A program made the position numbers and the translations under genes. The notes under the pieces were generated by a model that saw only the letters and a list, made by a program, of their open reading frames with translations, was not told where the DNA came from and searched no databases. Shown in pieces: positions 30,610 through 40,844 of a stretch of 64,000 nucleotides of DNA. Location: positions 11,217,001 through 11,281,000 of the forward strand of contig NC_092561.1 of assembly GCF_037975245.1 (NCBI RefSeq), written 5' to 3'. How positions within the stretch are numbered: position 1 is the stretch's first letter; every line of letters begins with the position of its first letter. This DNA comes from Apostichopus japonicus (Eukaryota > Echinodermata > Holothuroidea > Aspidochirotida > Stichopodidae).

Positions 30610-31629
30610 CTAATGTCCGGTAGCCTTGCCCTCGAACTCCAACACCTTCGTCAGGACTTTCTGTATATGTGCGATGTATCTCTGGCACTTCTCTGGTGTA
30701 ATACGTTCATGCCAAAATTCCACAATCATCCTCTTCAAATCTTCTAAGTTGAAAGGCTTTTTCTCCACCCGCAAGCAGTGCTTCATCTCATGCCACACCA
30801 TCTCTATCGGATTTAGGTCTGGGCTTTCGGGAGGGGTTTGCCACCAAGGGATGTTGTTTGCGGCCATGAAGGCCTTGGTGAACCGGCTGGTGTGCTTTGG
30901 GTCATTGTCCTGGATAAAACGATAATTACCATCTGGAAAGGCGACTCTAGCAAATGGAAGTAGGCCATGCTGCAAAAGATTATTGCAATAGAACTCGCTG
31001 TTCATTATCCCATCAAAGATGATGATATCCGTAGCACCTCTGAAGGAAATCCCAGCCCACACGTGCACCTTCGTTGGGTGTTTCGGCTTCCCGATAAGTC
31101 TCGGCAACTCCCCTCTTCTCCAGAACTGTATCTTCGCCGTATGGTCTATTTCTACGGAACATTCATCTGTGAAGATGGCGTTCAAGAAAAGATCCTTCGT
31201 TTCGATGCATCTTATGGCATACTCCAGTCGGGCGGTTTGGTTCTTCCGTCGTATCAGTTGAGCATAACGGGGCCTGGAGCAAACCCACTGAAGTTTCTGT
31301 CTGCGGGCTCTTCTAACTGCACTCGATGTGACTGCCAATCCAAGTTCTTCTATCCTTTTCTGGATACGGACAGAGGTGATCTCAAGATCTTCAGATATGA
31401 GTTGATCAATATACTGCAACTCTTCTCGACCAAGTTTACTTCTGGCTCTGTTTCTGGGAAGGTCTCTGATGGTATGGTGAACACGCCATCGCGTAACTGT
31501 ATTTCGTATTGTCGTTAGGTGGATCAAAACACCTTCCTCTAATAGAACATCACGGATTTCTGTGTTGCTCTTTCCATCTTCAGAAAACTGAACAATTTTA
31601 CGACGTAACTGCTGAGACAAGTGAGCCAT
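30610..31629 (-). CDS. Tc1/mariner transposase (DD34E), apparently intact
   Basis: This enzyme cuts and pastes a Tc1-like element by DDE chemistry in the nucleus. The first ATG is at 31627-31629 (MAHLSQQLRRKIVQF), giving 339 residues; the open frame extends nine codons further to a TTG but has no earlier ATG. N-terminal helix-turn-helix (about residues 1-110): LRRKIVQFSEDGKSNTEIRD and TIRNTVTRWR. Catalytic residues: Asp155 in IFTDECSVE, Asp241 in FIQDNDPKHTS and Glu276 in SPDLNPIEMVWHEMK, with 34 residues between the last two. PDLNPIE is the Tc1 signature. There is no stop or frameshift, and the length is normal. I could not identify the terminal inverted repeats, so whether the element can move is unknown. 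Confidence 0.95.
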   Translation of the reverse strand: MAHLSQQLRRKIVQFSEDGKSNTEIRDVLLEEGVLIHLTTIRNTVTRWRVHHTIRDLPRNRARSKLGREELQYIDQLISEDLEITSVRIQKRIEELGLAVTSSAVRRARRQKLQWVCSRPRYAQLIRRKNQTARLEYAIRCIETKDLFLNAIFTDECSVEIDHTAKIQFWRRGELPRLIGKPKHPTKVHVWAGISFRGATDIIIFDGIMNSEFYCNNLLQHGLLPFARVAFPDGNYRFIQDNDPKHTSRFTKAFMAANNIPWWQTPPESPDLNPIEMVWHEMKHCLRVEKKPFNLEDLKRMIVEFWHERITPEKCQRYIAHIQKVLTKVLEFEGKATGH

Positions 31630-31694
31630 TTTAAAAGTGTACTGTGAAGAGCTCAATGAGTGTAAATACAGTGATTATTTTCATTCTCGCATGT

Positions 31695-31703
31695 CCTTAT
31701 ATA
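31695..31703 (-). promoter_or_regulatory. TATA-like box upstream of Tc1 transposase
   Basis: The minus strand reads TATATAAGG about 66 bp before the ATG at 31629. A TATA box here would start transcription near 31670, so MAHLS is the first ATG of the mRNA. Confidence 0.5.
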
Positions 31704-31709
31704 GGGTTC

Positions 31710-34100
31710 CACATCCTAGTTCTGTTTCCTTTTTAAGATTCAATCTTACCGCCAATTTTGTACTTAAATCTCATTGGTGCAACCATGGAGCTGATGAAAC
31801 CAATAAGTGTCAACTTACAAATCGTCCTTGCAATGCAATTACGATTCAGTCGAAATTATTCACAGAGAACTGCCCGGTTTGCTCTGACCAGGGTGCTTTG
31901 ACCTCGGAACTATTAACCTATTTCTCTATGACCGGGTTGACAGCTGATACCTTCCAGGCGACCAAGTACACAGTACATAAGACGAAAACAATTCTTATAT
32001 AAATAAGCTGGGGCGGAAGATGTCGGTAATGCAGAAATCTCAGGGCAAGCCAGAGTATTTTCCCAGGCGGAGAAAGACAGCGCACCAACGTTTTTTTTTT
32101 GGGGTGGGGGGGGGATCAAACCATTAATATCCCTCTGGTGACACTCTTACTCTATAAAAATAGATTTACCGGTGGTAATTATCATTTTCCCGAAGTCTTT
32201 CTCTTTTGTGTGTCACAGTTCGTATCACTACCATTGAGATAAATAGACCCCTTAGTTTTAAATGTTCATTCACATGTGGCCATGAATGAGTAAGGCCCAT
32301 ATAGTTGGGAACTTGAGGAACCCAAATGAGACCTCATTGAACTTCGTTGTAAGATTACTGTACTGACTATATAGCCGGGTATTAATTAACTGAAAAACTT
32401 AGCATTTCTGCATCTTGTTTATTAGAGGGGGGGGGGGAGGATTAAAGCAAGGTTTTGCAAAAGAAAAAAATCGCTATCTTTTAGCAAATATCCGAGCGTA
32501 GTATCGTAAACATTTGATCCCTTTTAGATAGTCTAATCAAAATCATTTCAGTAGAACTTCATTCCCACTCATTCACCCGCAATTTAAGACGCACCAGTTT
32601 AGTCCTCACCACACCAAGTCGCAGTACACATAACCTTGTCTACATCGCTGCTCAAACAACTCCGATATTTGTTATCATAGGCCTACTCATTTCAACATGG
32701 AAACAGACTTCCCTGGCTTCCAACAATCCTACAGTATCGTATTTGACGCTCACCGAAACGTTTCAGAGCTGTAACGACATTTATTTTCTGTATTGAAGTA
32801 GAAAGATAACCACAGAAAAAATAGTTCCAATTCGTACACGCAATGTAGTTTGCATGCTACCAAATAATGCTCCTATCGGAAAGGTATAACAAAAATTGAA
32901 ATGAAAACACTGATATTAACGCCTCCGTAATTTTTACGAAATTAGGTATTTGCAAACACTACAATGACATTGAACAGCACTCAGGTCAGTAAATGACTTC
33001 ATTGTGATGATCTTTTGATTGAAGTGCCACTGTTCTATACGAAGCTATACATGATCTTCATGTCCGCATTACTGTTATTGTAGTTTGACATGAACTTATT
33101 GTTATTGTAGTTTGACATGAATACATGATATAAACAGATAAATGATGTTGTTATGAATTAAAAACAGTTCGTTCACCGGTGGCAAGCAAGTAAAATCTTA
33201 ACGTTTATTCTGAACTGAATTTGCTGTCGAATATTCGCTGAAAATTGTCTCAAATTGAGAACCTTGGGTCCCTTTTCTATTTTCACGTGAATAAATCCTG
33301 TGTGGGTCATTGAGGTTGTTGCCTGGGACCCGTTAATAAAAAATAATTGGTTCTTTTGAAAAAATGGCGGTGCCACTATCTGACGTTACAGAGGTTAGCT
33401 GGTGAACCTTTATTATTTTTAGGAAGTTCACGAATCATCTTTGGTAATTAATTGCAAAAGATGGGCTGTTATCATAGTATGCCGGGGGTTGTTACTGTTT
33501 ATTGGTAAATATGGTCCAAAATATTTGATGGATTACCGTGACCAGGGTTTTTAAAAGATTACTTTGGTTCTTAATGAAAAAGCTAGACCGGTTTCTGCTC
33601 TTATGCTTATGCGTGGAGCTGCTTCGGTAGCAGCCTTATTGTCACAGAGGGGAGGAATAAAAAAAATCAGTTTAAGCGTAATATCGATTTTCGTTATTAC
33701 TATTGTCAAAGCAATAAATACTGATTTAACGATCATATCAAACAAAACGTGCAGGAGTGATGGACTGTACCTCCTCACTATATATGATAAACACATGATC
33801 ACGAATTTTGACGATTTTCCATAGGATATATATTTAATAATGAGGGATCAAAATCAACAATGAATGAAACATATCTATGGGCAATTCAAGTCTCGGATTT
33901 ATTATTATTATTAAAACACAGATATAAAAAGAAAAAATTTAAAGCAAGTAAAAAACAAAATAACAAAACTAAAATAGCAAAATAAAACCACATAGGAGCA
34001 TAATAAAACTAAGAAACGTAACGAAGACTAGTAAAAGAAAGGATAAGAATATAGAATACGCTTGATAAAGTCACGTGATCAAAGAGCGTAAACTCCGCTG
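31710..34100. other. unassigned insertion in duplication copy 2, right part
   Basis: Non-coding as far as I can see. It contains a G-run near 32.10 and 32.43 kb, a short direct repeat of TTATTGTTATTGTAGTTTGA (about 33.07-33.12 kb) and an 86-codon frame at 33564-33824 with no recognised domain. Confidence 0.45.
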
Positions 34101-34194
34101 TCTATCTTCACTGACAAAATATAAACGAACCGTGTTAGCCAATCCACAAAAAAAAAATGGGTGGCTGCTGCGCCTGGAGCGTGCACAGATATAC

Positions 34195-34975
34195 ATTTTC
34201 ATTTCATTTATTTGTTTCCACATTCAAAATATATAACACAATAATAGAAGAAAATGTATGTGAAAGTGGAGGTCTGAGAAAGCTGAGGCTCTTACGAGGC
34301 AGATCCCATACAAAGACAATAAGAAAAGAAAAAAATGAACAATGCATGCAATAAAACAAAGGTTGCACACACAAATAAACCATGTAACTGTACTTACGTT
34401 ACATATGATAACATTATACAATTTAAAGAATTATCATATATGTAATGACAAAAATGAAAAAGAAAAAAATACGTATTACCTTAGCCAACTGAAACTTTTC
34501 AGTAATTGGATAAAAGTAAATGCTTCAGATTTTTAGAAAAAAATGCAAGTGATGGGACATTTTTAACCGTGTTATCAAGATAATTCCATAACTGGGTACC
34601 TGAGAAACTGAAAGATTTTTTGTGAATCTTAGAGCGGATACTATACAAATGTAAATTACTGGAGTGTCTTGTAAAATGGTCATGGATGTCTGAGTTTAAG
34701 CTAAAGTGTCTGCATAAGCAGGGAGGGCAGAAGGTTATTGTTAACTTTATACATGAAAATACCTAGTTGAAATCTATGAATGTCAGACAAGGTGAGAATT
34801 TTTAAATCTTTAAAGAGGTGCGAAGTGTGAGCTCTATAGTCTGACAGTGTGATTATCCGAATAGCTTTTTTCTGAAGAATAAACAAGCGATTAAGGTAAG
34901 TGGGATGAGTATTTCCCCATACAATGATACAAAGGTGTCATCAATGCATATATTAAGATTATTAAACTTGTATGT
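34195..34975 (-). mobile_element. non-LTR retrotransposon fragment (RT C-terminus and 3' end)
   Basis: The minus strand encodes WGNTHPTYLNRLFILQKKAI then RIITLSDYRAHTSHLFKDLK and FQLGIFMYKVNNNLLPS (about 34.92-34.70 kb). After one frame change it encodes HFSLNSDIHDHFTRHSSNLH, SFSFSGTQLWNYLD and SLAFFSKNLKHLL. This is the typical end of a CR1/L2-type RT polyprotein. AATAAA (34207-34212) and a short AAATG-like tail mark the 3' end. It interrupts sequence that is continuous at 21.54-22.04 kb in duplication copy 1. Confidence 0.8.
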
Positions 34976-35131
34976 TTTTACATGTACAAACACAACAACA
35001 TGAATGTTTCTGCACACAAAACAGAAGAAATGTACTTAAGGGAAAAAGGAACAAATAAAAGTACTATTAAGGTGAAATTCATAGGGGCTCCAGACTCCAG
35101 TCCACGAAATGCCTACTTGGGTTTTCTTTAG

Positions 35132-36014
35132 TTAGGATCGCTTGCTGCGGAAGCAAGCATCCAGTGAAGTTGTTGCTGCTCTCCAAACAACTGCTTGCCT
35201 ACTGGGTGGGGTTTGAGTTAATTCAAATAAATACTTCCTTAATAAATCCAGCTTCTGGGGCAGAAGGCCATCTCTCCCATGGCTGCCATTGCAATTGCAC
35301 CTTAGCATCTCCTCTCTGCTGAATATTTTCCTGGCAAGCTTACATGCAATCGTATTAGGTTGGTCGGCATAAGAAGAAAGAGATTGTAAGAATGTCTCGG
35401 AAAGAAACCCAGTGGCCCCAGACTGCTGGTTCAAGGTAATAACCGGCGGCGGAGTGGATGTTGAGGCAGCTGTAAGTGAAAAAGTCTGAGGTAGACACTC
35501 AGAGGACTGCTCGCTCAAACTACTGGTGGTGCCAACCACCAACGGCGGAGTAGATGTTGGGGCACTTGGTAGAAAGGAGGACTCTAAATAGTCCGGGACA
35601 TCGTTTAGCACACCCATGCTCTCAGAAAAAATTCCTGATGTCTCTTGCAATGAATCTCGGTTTTGTGCTTCTTTGATTTGTGCTACATCCTCCGACAAGG
35701 CTGCCATCTCTTGCATCAATTGTTCTACCATAGCACGAAGATTACTCAATTCATGCCATATCATTTCTTCGTTTACAATTTTTGATGGCGCGGTTGCATT
35801 CAACCCACTAACTTCATGTTCCTCGTTGCCTTGCTCATTGGCGGTACTGTTTTGTGTGCTATTTTTGTTTTTTTCTTCAACTTCATTTTCTTGATCCTTT
35901 TTCTGTTGGAGCAAGGCTTTGCTCCTCTGTAGCACTTTCTCTGTCACCAAGCTGGGAGTAATACCCACTTGAGGGTCAACACTCTGCACTAGTGGGGGTT
36001 GTCCTTGTTGAGAA
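35132..36014 (-). CDS. BEN-domain protein, open 3' exon
   Basis: The minus strand is open for about 290 codons from an AG acceptor at 36015 to TAA-type termination near 35132. An N-terminal Lys/Glu/Gln-rich helix (VLQRSKALLQQKKDQENEVE) leads to a coiled coil (NLRAMVEQLMQEMAALSEDV), a Ser/Thr/Pro-rich linker with repeats, and a C-terminal ~75-residue BEN-like domain: IACKLARKIFSREEMLRCNC, DLLRKYLFELTQTPPSRQAV, LDACFRSKR. BEN domains bind DNA or chromatin partners. The first internal ATG codes for residue 76 (EEMIWHEL), so the true start lies in an upstream exon I have not found. It lies between family A exon blocks on the same strand, as does its decayed twin at 22.2-23.8 kb. Confidence 0.75.
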
Positions 36015-36059
36015 CTGGTTTAAGTCATAGTTAAAATTGACATCCTGTGAGACTGTTGT

Positions 36060-37040
36060 TTGGTTCAATTTCATGCAGAGTGTTGTTTTTATTTTCCACA
36101 GAAAATCAAAGAAGTTAATTTTTCAAAAATAATGTTCCACATCATACTGATCGCTCTGTGTTTTTTTTATATTTGCTTTTTGTCGAGAACATCATTCATT
36201 AATATTTACACTGAAATGACAACATGGGGTGCACTCTGATGCACCCTGTAATCAAAATAATGACTTGGACAATAACTTATATAATTTTGACTGACATTCG
36301 AGTTACAGTTTTACCTTTTTTGTCACTGCCACGGTTGATGCTTTTTTTCGTTTGGATGCTGTCGCAGCTGTGCTCTTTGTTTTCTGGTAAATTGAGAAAG
36401 ACAATGATGCATTATTAACACTGTGATTGACAATTTGTTTTACTGTAATGTAGTATGAACATATGACATGCACGATAAGGATAATTCATCCCATGCTGTG
36501 ATGATAGGCTGTTGACCGTATCACTCTTACTCCCCCTTTTACAGTTGATCAGTTCATGAATTTTGAATGTGTTAACAAGGTTTTAACTTAAATGACAAGG
36601 GTACAGTAGTTAAGTCCAAATGAAAATTCCTGAACACCTTATCTGAACTACTCAACGATAATTGGGACCAAATCTCAAATAAATATATTGCTATTTCAGG
36701 GAGGGAAGGTCTTTGAATAGTTTGATTTTTTTTAAATGACACAAACTGACCCCTGAATGACATTAACCCAAAATTCCTGAACACCCTGAAGGAAGCAATA
36801 TCCAAGTATGTGACAAACACCAAACTTGAACAATGCAACCAGTAGGAGAAGAAAGCTTTTTAGTGTTTTCAACGTAATGGTCCCTAATGACTTCTAGATG
36901 ACCTTTAACATAATTTTTTCACCACTCATGATGCCCAATCCACCAATTGTCATTCTGCCCAAGTTTCATAAAAATCTGTCATTGTATGTGCGCATAGGCT
37001 CATTTGCAAAAAAATGTTGACAGATAGATAGCTAGATATA
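36060..37040. other. non-coding between BEN exon and microsatellite
   Basis: This may contain the first exon and promoter of the BEN gene (minus strand), but I see no convincing ATG exon. No repeats recognised. Confidence 0.4.
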
Positions 37041-37044
37041 TAAA

Positions 37045-37345
37045 TACATATATATAGGAGGAGATAGATAGATAGATAGATGGATAGATCGGATAGATGG
37101 ATAGATCGGATAGATCGGATAGGATGGATAGATCGGATAGATCGATCGGATAGATCGATCGGATAGATCGATCGGATAGATCGATCGGATAGATCGATCG
37201 GATCGGATGGATCGATCGGATGGATCGATCGGATGGATCGATCGGATGGATCGATCGGATGGATAGATCGGATGGATAGATCGGATGGATAGATTGGATA
37301 GATCGGATAGATCGGATAGAAAGAAAGATCGGATAGATAGATAGA
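37045..37345. repeat. compound GATA / GATC / GGAT microsatellite
   Basis: About 300 bp are built almost only from the tetramers GATA, GATC and GGAT in shifting order (for example GGATAGATCGATC and GGATGGATCGATC repeated many times). The long Ser/Ile/Asp/Pro frames on the minus strand are by-products of this repeat and are not genes. Confidence 0.95.
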
Positions 37346-37377
37346 CACGGCACCACTGCAAAAGCTTATAAAAAAAA

Positions 37378-37662
37378 ATGGAATTTACCATTTTATTTGC
37401 AGTTCGTCGTTTAGGCGTGGAAGTAGTTGGGAAATCGACTGGAGGAACCCATGGTGGTGGGGGTGAGAGTGATCTGGGTTATTCAGGGTCGCTTTCCTCA
37501 GTAGTGTCTGCCAACTCAGCCTCCTGGATTGGTCTTGTTGTTGTTTCCACTTGGGGGGGTCCACTCCACTCCATGAGTAACTCATACCGTAGGGTCTGTT
37601 TGCAGGTTGTGATTACCTTTAAGATGAAACAGCAGATCAGGATAACAATCATAGACACTTGA
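37378..37662 (-). pseudogene. unclassified short open frame
   Basis: The minus strand reads WSGVDPPKWKQQQDQSRRLS then WQTLLRKATLNNPDHSHPHH. It is preceded by an AG and could be an exon remnant. No domain recognised; the evidence is only an open frame of 66 codons near the microsatellite. Confidence 0.2.
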
Positions 37663-37917
37663 AATCAGTGTGGAGTAAAGGTCCAGAAACATTTTAATGA
37701 CAGAGAGCAAACTTTAAGGTATGTGTTCTATTAGGCCAACAAATGCCTTACTTCTTGATCGATAAGTTAACAGTTCTATTGAGGTTCAATTTGCATTACT
37801 GTATTTTAACTGTCATAATATTCATCGATTTAAGTTACAAATGTAACAATTTAAACGACGCTGTAACATTAGCACTGCAGGCACTTCTGTGAATGTCATA
37901 GATTATGCTAAAGATGT

Positions 37918-38120
37918 CCATTTCATCTGCAGCGCATGTTGTTCGTAACGGAAAGTTGTATTCAGAATTTCAGGTACACTGACATCATGCTCTAAAAATA
38001 TAAACTCTATTGTCATAGGCTGAGACGTGTTCTAACATTGATCTAAAATTATATATTTTAGAACAACAGGGATACCTCATTGGTCAAATCTGTAAGTCTA
38101 ACATTGCTCTAAAATAGCTC
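37918..38120. repeat. conserved non-coding block, copy 2 of 3
   Basis: Second half of the block described at 24342-24725, with the same palindromic CTAAAATTATATATTTTAG core and CATTGGTCAAATCTG. It is truncated at its left end relative to the other two copies. Confidence 0.6.
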
Positions 38121-38367
38121 TAAGATCTGCCGCGTCTTAGCGCAAAAGTTGGTCCATAATCTTCGATACCAAGGGGGTAAAGCCTAACTTGTTGCAAACA
38201 GTCCGTTTAACACAAACTGCATGCTTTCAGTACTCAGTTTAAATGATTTACATGTCCCAGGACAAGGTGATGTGCACAATATGCTATAGGGTAGTTTTTT
38301 GTGCTTCAGAATAACACTTTGTTTTCATTGCAAACATTGACCAAAGAACCCTTAAAACTATCATTAC

Positions 38368-39172
38368 CTGATGTAGATGGCACATTACTTCTTCTGACAT
38401 TTGCCAGACCAGTCCTGTCCTCTGGTTCAGGTAACTGAAATGGGATTGGTTGTTCTGCAGGGACACGGGATGGTGGTAGTTGACATCCCTGCAGGAGCAT
38501 GGTGACTTCATCTCTCCTCGTCTTTTCGTTGAACCATCGTGTCAACATTGTTTCATTTAGATGAAACAACACCAATTCTGTCTCCTCAAGTAGGTCTTCA
38601 CTGTTGAGGAGCTGTTGGCGGACCTTGTTATACTCCGAGAGGATGAGCCTCCATCTTGAAGTGTATCCGTCATTCTTTCTTGCCTGTGGTATTTTCTCAC
38701 AGAGAAGAATACACAGGGCTTCGACAACCCGGCTTTTGTTCGGATATGATGCTGGTGATCCAGCAGACAAGAAGCATCTATTAAGAAAAGAGGAGGAAAA
38801 AGGAATGTCACATTAATGTGTGTCAAGTATTTACTTTTTGATGCAATTGTTGTCCTCAGCTAAGACATGTCCACTGGAATAAATGTTATCGTTCTCACCT
38901 TTTTACTACCTCAGCACCCACATAACCATGCTTAGACCTGGCAAACCGTCCTTTTGATGCTTTCATTCTCAGTCGGTATGTCAGAGGCTGCTTGTCAAAG
39001 TCAGCGAGGTCATTGTACAGTTTGGTGATCTTCTTGGCGTCTGACGAGGTAAGGCTGATTCCCTTTAGGTCCAGCAGCGCCTGGGCCAATGCTCCAACCT
39101 TCTCCCAGCCTGGGATGCCCCGTGAATCAGTGCTGACATCTTCACCACAGTCAATGTCAGCTGCATCCCTGA
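38368..39172 (-). pseudogene. family A N-terminal exons, copy 2
   Basis: Two exons remain: 39172-38899 (truncated at its 5' end; LDLKGISLTSSDAKKITKLY ... GYVGAEVVK) and 38777-38368 (RCFLSAGSPASYPNKSRVVE, ALCILLCEKIPQARKNDGYT, SRWRLILSEYNKVRQQ, LVLFHLNETMLTRW, Pro-rich tail). Both keep the GT/AG signals of copy 1. Trp at 38651-38653 is intact where copy 1 has TAG. In exchange, an in-frame deletion of 45 bp flanked by GGT removes 15 residues of the Pro-rich tail. The acidic start of the first exon is lost at the duplication boundary. Confidence 0.7.
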
Positions 39173-39308
39173 TTCATTATAGATTCATTGTACTGTAAAC
39201 ACCAATAAGGTTCAGGCAAATAAGAACGAGAATTAAGAAAGAGGGCACACAAATAAAATACACAGTTATATACATTGCCTAGTCAACTTAAAATGTTTGC
39301 CATCAATT

Positions 39309-39694
39309 GGAGGGCGTTGTGGTCAAGTGGTTAAGGCAGTGGACTGGTGATCTAAGGATTACAGGTTCGAGCCCTGGCCAGATCATTGTGTTGTGTCCTT
39401 GGGCAAGGCACTTTATCTCCATTGCCTCACTTCACCCAGGTGTATAAATGGGGACTTGCGCGGTAACTTGTAAATATAGTTGCGTGCGCTGGTTTCTGGC
39501 TGCACCCTATGGGAAGTCCCCCGGGGGACACGTGGTTGTGGTGCACTGTGGTGCCCCTGGAGAGATTGATTGAATTGCGCACACTTTGGTGTGTGGGTGT
39601 GACAAGTTACCAATGACCAAAGCTAATAGCGCCTTTGAACAATTTATGTTGACTTTGGCGCTATATAAATGTCTTCTGATTGATTGATTGAATG
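39309..39694 (+). mobile_element. tRNA-derived SINE with LINE-like 3' tail
   Basis: An internal RNA polymerase III promoter is visible: an A box in TGGTCAAGTGGTTAAGG (about 39320-39336) and a B box GGTTCGAGCCC (39364-39374), spaced as in tRNA-derived SINEs. About 250 bp of body follow, then GGCGCTATATAAATG and a (TGAT)n tail near 39678-39694, a common LINE-matched 3' end. Transcription would depend on the internal promoter. I did not identify a target duplication. Confidence 0.85.
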
Positions 39695-39769
39695 TAAATG
39701 TGACCATCTTCAGAATGTTATTATTCCCAGATACCACTTAATAAATATCTTCTTTCATCTGATTAATTA

Positions 39770-40215
39770 ATTACCTGGCACATCTTGCAAGCATGCCACA
39801 TGTCGCTCTTGCTCTGCCCATATATCCTTCATTTCTTCTTTAAATAGAGGCACGCCCAAAGTATCAGTGCTGCCACTAAGAGACAGAATATGTCGATATA
39901 TGTCAGATATGATCATGTTGCTGACCGTCGAAAGGAGAGTAGGTGGTCGTTATCCTCTCCAGGTTGCTCTTTAAAGCCTTCATCATCATCCAGGGCCTAT
40001 CTGTCAGGTCTTCTGGTTCATCCTGGTCAAGCTTGGCAGATTTCCAATTCTCTATTTGGCTGTAAATGTACTCGATGCCAATCTTCTCGGCTGTGTTCCT
40101 GGTAAGATCTTGGTTAGTCTGGTTAAAGGTGGCACCATACTCAATCTTGTTGACCCGGTTGATCTCATGCCTCAATTCACTGTTGTAGGAATGAGTCCTG
40201 GGTCCACTGCTTTGA
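39770..40215 (-). pseudogene. family A C-terminal module (GIEYIYSQ) and displaced core piece
   Basis: From 40215 the minus strand reads TRTHSYNSELRHEINRVNK, ATFNQTNQDLTRNTAEKIGI, EYIYSQIENWKSAKLDQDEP, the C-terminal module of the family (GIEY.YSQ). Downstream, at about 39.87-39.78 kb, lies DTLGVPLFKEEMKDIWAEQE then RHVACLQD, equivalent to GKDTMGIPLLHPDSIQMIWD of the core exon. A core piece following a C-terminal piece is the reverse of gene order, so two gene copies meet here. No complete gene results. Confidence 0.65.
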
Positions 40216-40229
40216 AGTGCTTTTTTCTT

Positions 40230-40529
40230 CTTTAATAGTTCTGTAGTTGATGAAGATGTCCACCCAGATATTTCACAGGGAGTTTCAAGACATCTTCTCT
40301 ATCTTTTCTATCTTTTTCTGTCATACTTCTTTTTCTATCATACTTCTCTATCTTTTCATCTGGAGACTGGTATAACCCTTCTCTTGTCATTTTGCTGTAT
40401 GGCCCGAATCCTATAAGGACTTGACCCTCAGCATCACTGCTAGTAGAGGTAGTAGCTGCCTCAACCTGTTTGTCACTAGCTCTACGGTTTTGAATGCCAC
40501 TCCTCATCTCTGGGAACATATCTACATAC
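40230..40529 (-). pseudogene. family A/B VGFGPYS exon, copy near 40 kb
   Basis: After a CTAG acceptor (40530), the minus strand reads YVDMFPEMRSGIQNRRASDK, VLIGFGPYSKMTREGLYQSP, then a Lys/Arg/Asp-rich repeat (EKDRKDRED) and LPVKYLGGHLHQLQNY. It matches YVNMFPEMRKAIKARRDKRP plus VGFGPYSNLSRQAL at 44.2-44.5 kb. The frame is open. It should follow the WDNKEALYR exon, which in this region ends at 42.58 kb. The intervening exons belong to other modules, so order is disturbed. Confidence 0.65.
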
Positions 40530-40619
40530 CTAGATAAGAATAAAAATAAAACTCAACTAGTTAAAATTGAGTTGTTTTCAAAGTCATTTAAACTGAAGTA
40601 AGCTTCACTAAGACCCCTG

Positions 40620-40840
40620 TCTGATGAACAAATACTGTACACAAAACTTATGAAAGGTTGTTCAAACATAAGGGTAGTATGATTGTTCAATTAAGGGTTG
40701 AATAAGATATATATTATGTTGAAACATATATCATGTAATGCTAGTGTATGAGTATATGTTGATACACATTGTAACTTAAAATGTGCTCACTTCGAAGGCA
40801 CAAATACTAAAGTTGGAATGTTACATAGAAGTTTAGCATT
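40620..40840. repeat. uninterrupted copy of block split at 7.9-13.9 kb (empty site)
   Basis: This is continuous from CTGATGAACAAATACTGTAC to GGAATGTTACATAGAAG. The homologous block at the left of the window is split by the L2 element after about 40662 and by the hAT element at the equivalent of 40743-40750 (AGTGTATG). It defines the pre-insertion state of both. Confidence 0.85.
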
Positions 40841-40844
40841 GCCA

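Larger units (their letters stand above)
26803..39172. repeat. large duplication, copy 2 (expanded by insertions)
   Basis: This matches 19415-26400 in four collinear blocks. The extra length is 28.12-34.10 kb (containing the Tc1 transposase), the LINE fragment at 34.20-34.98 kb and 36.06-37.91 kb (containing the microsatellite). It ends at about 39172, where homology to 25.85 kb stops abruptly inside an exon. Confidence 0.75.

Noticed and set aside
30626-31518. Plus-strand frames of 80-183 codons across the Tc1 gene
   Set aside because: They are shadows of the intact minus-strand transposase and carry no domain.
33564-33824. Overlapping 83-86 codon frames on both strands
   Set aside because: Hydrophobic, low complexity, no domain and no duplicate; treated as chance frames.
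28113-34100. A single large element bounded by inverted repeats around the Tc1 gene
   Set aside because: I searched both ends for matching inverted termini and flanking duplications and found none convincing.
36950-37391. Three overlapping long minus-strand frames rich in Ser, Ile, Asp and Pro
   Set aside because: They are translations of the GATA/GATC/GGAT microsatellite in all three frames, not genes.
39309-39380. Functional tRNA gene
   Set aside because: A and B boxes are present, but the acceptor stem does not close and the sequence continues into a SINE body and tail.
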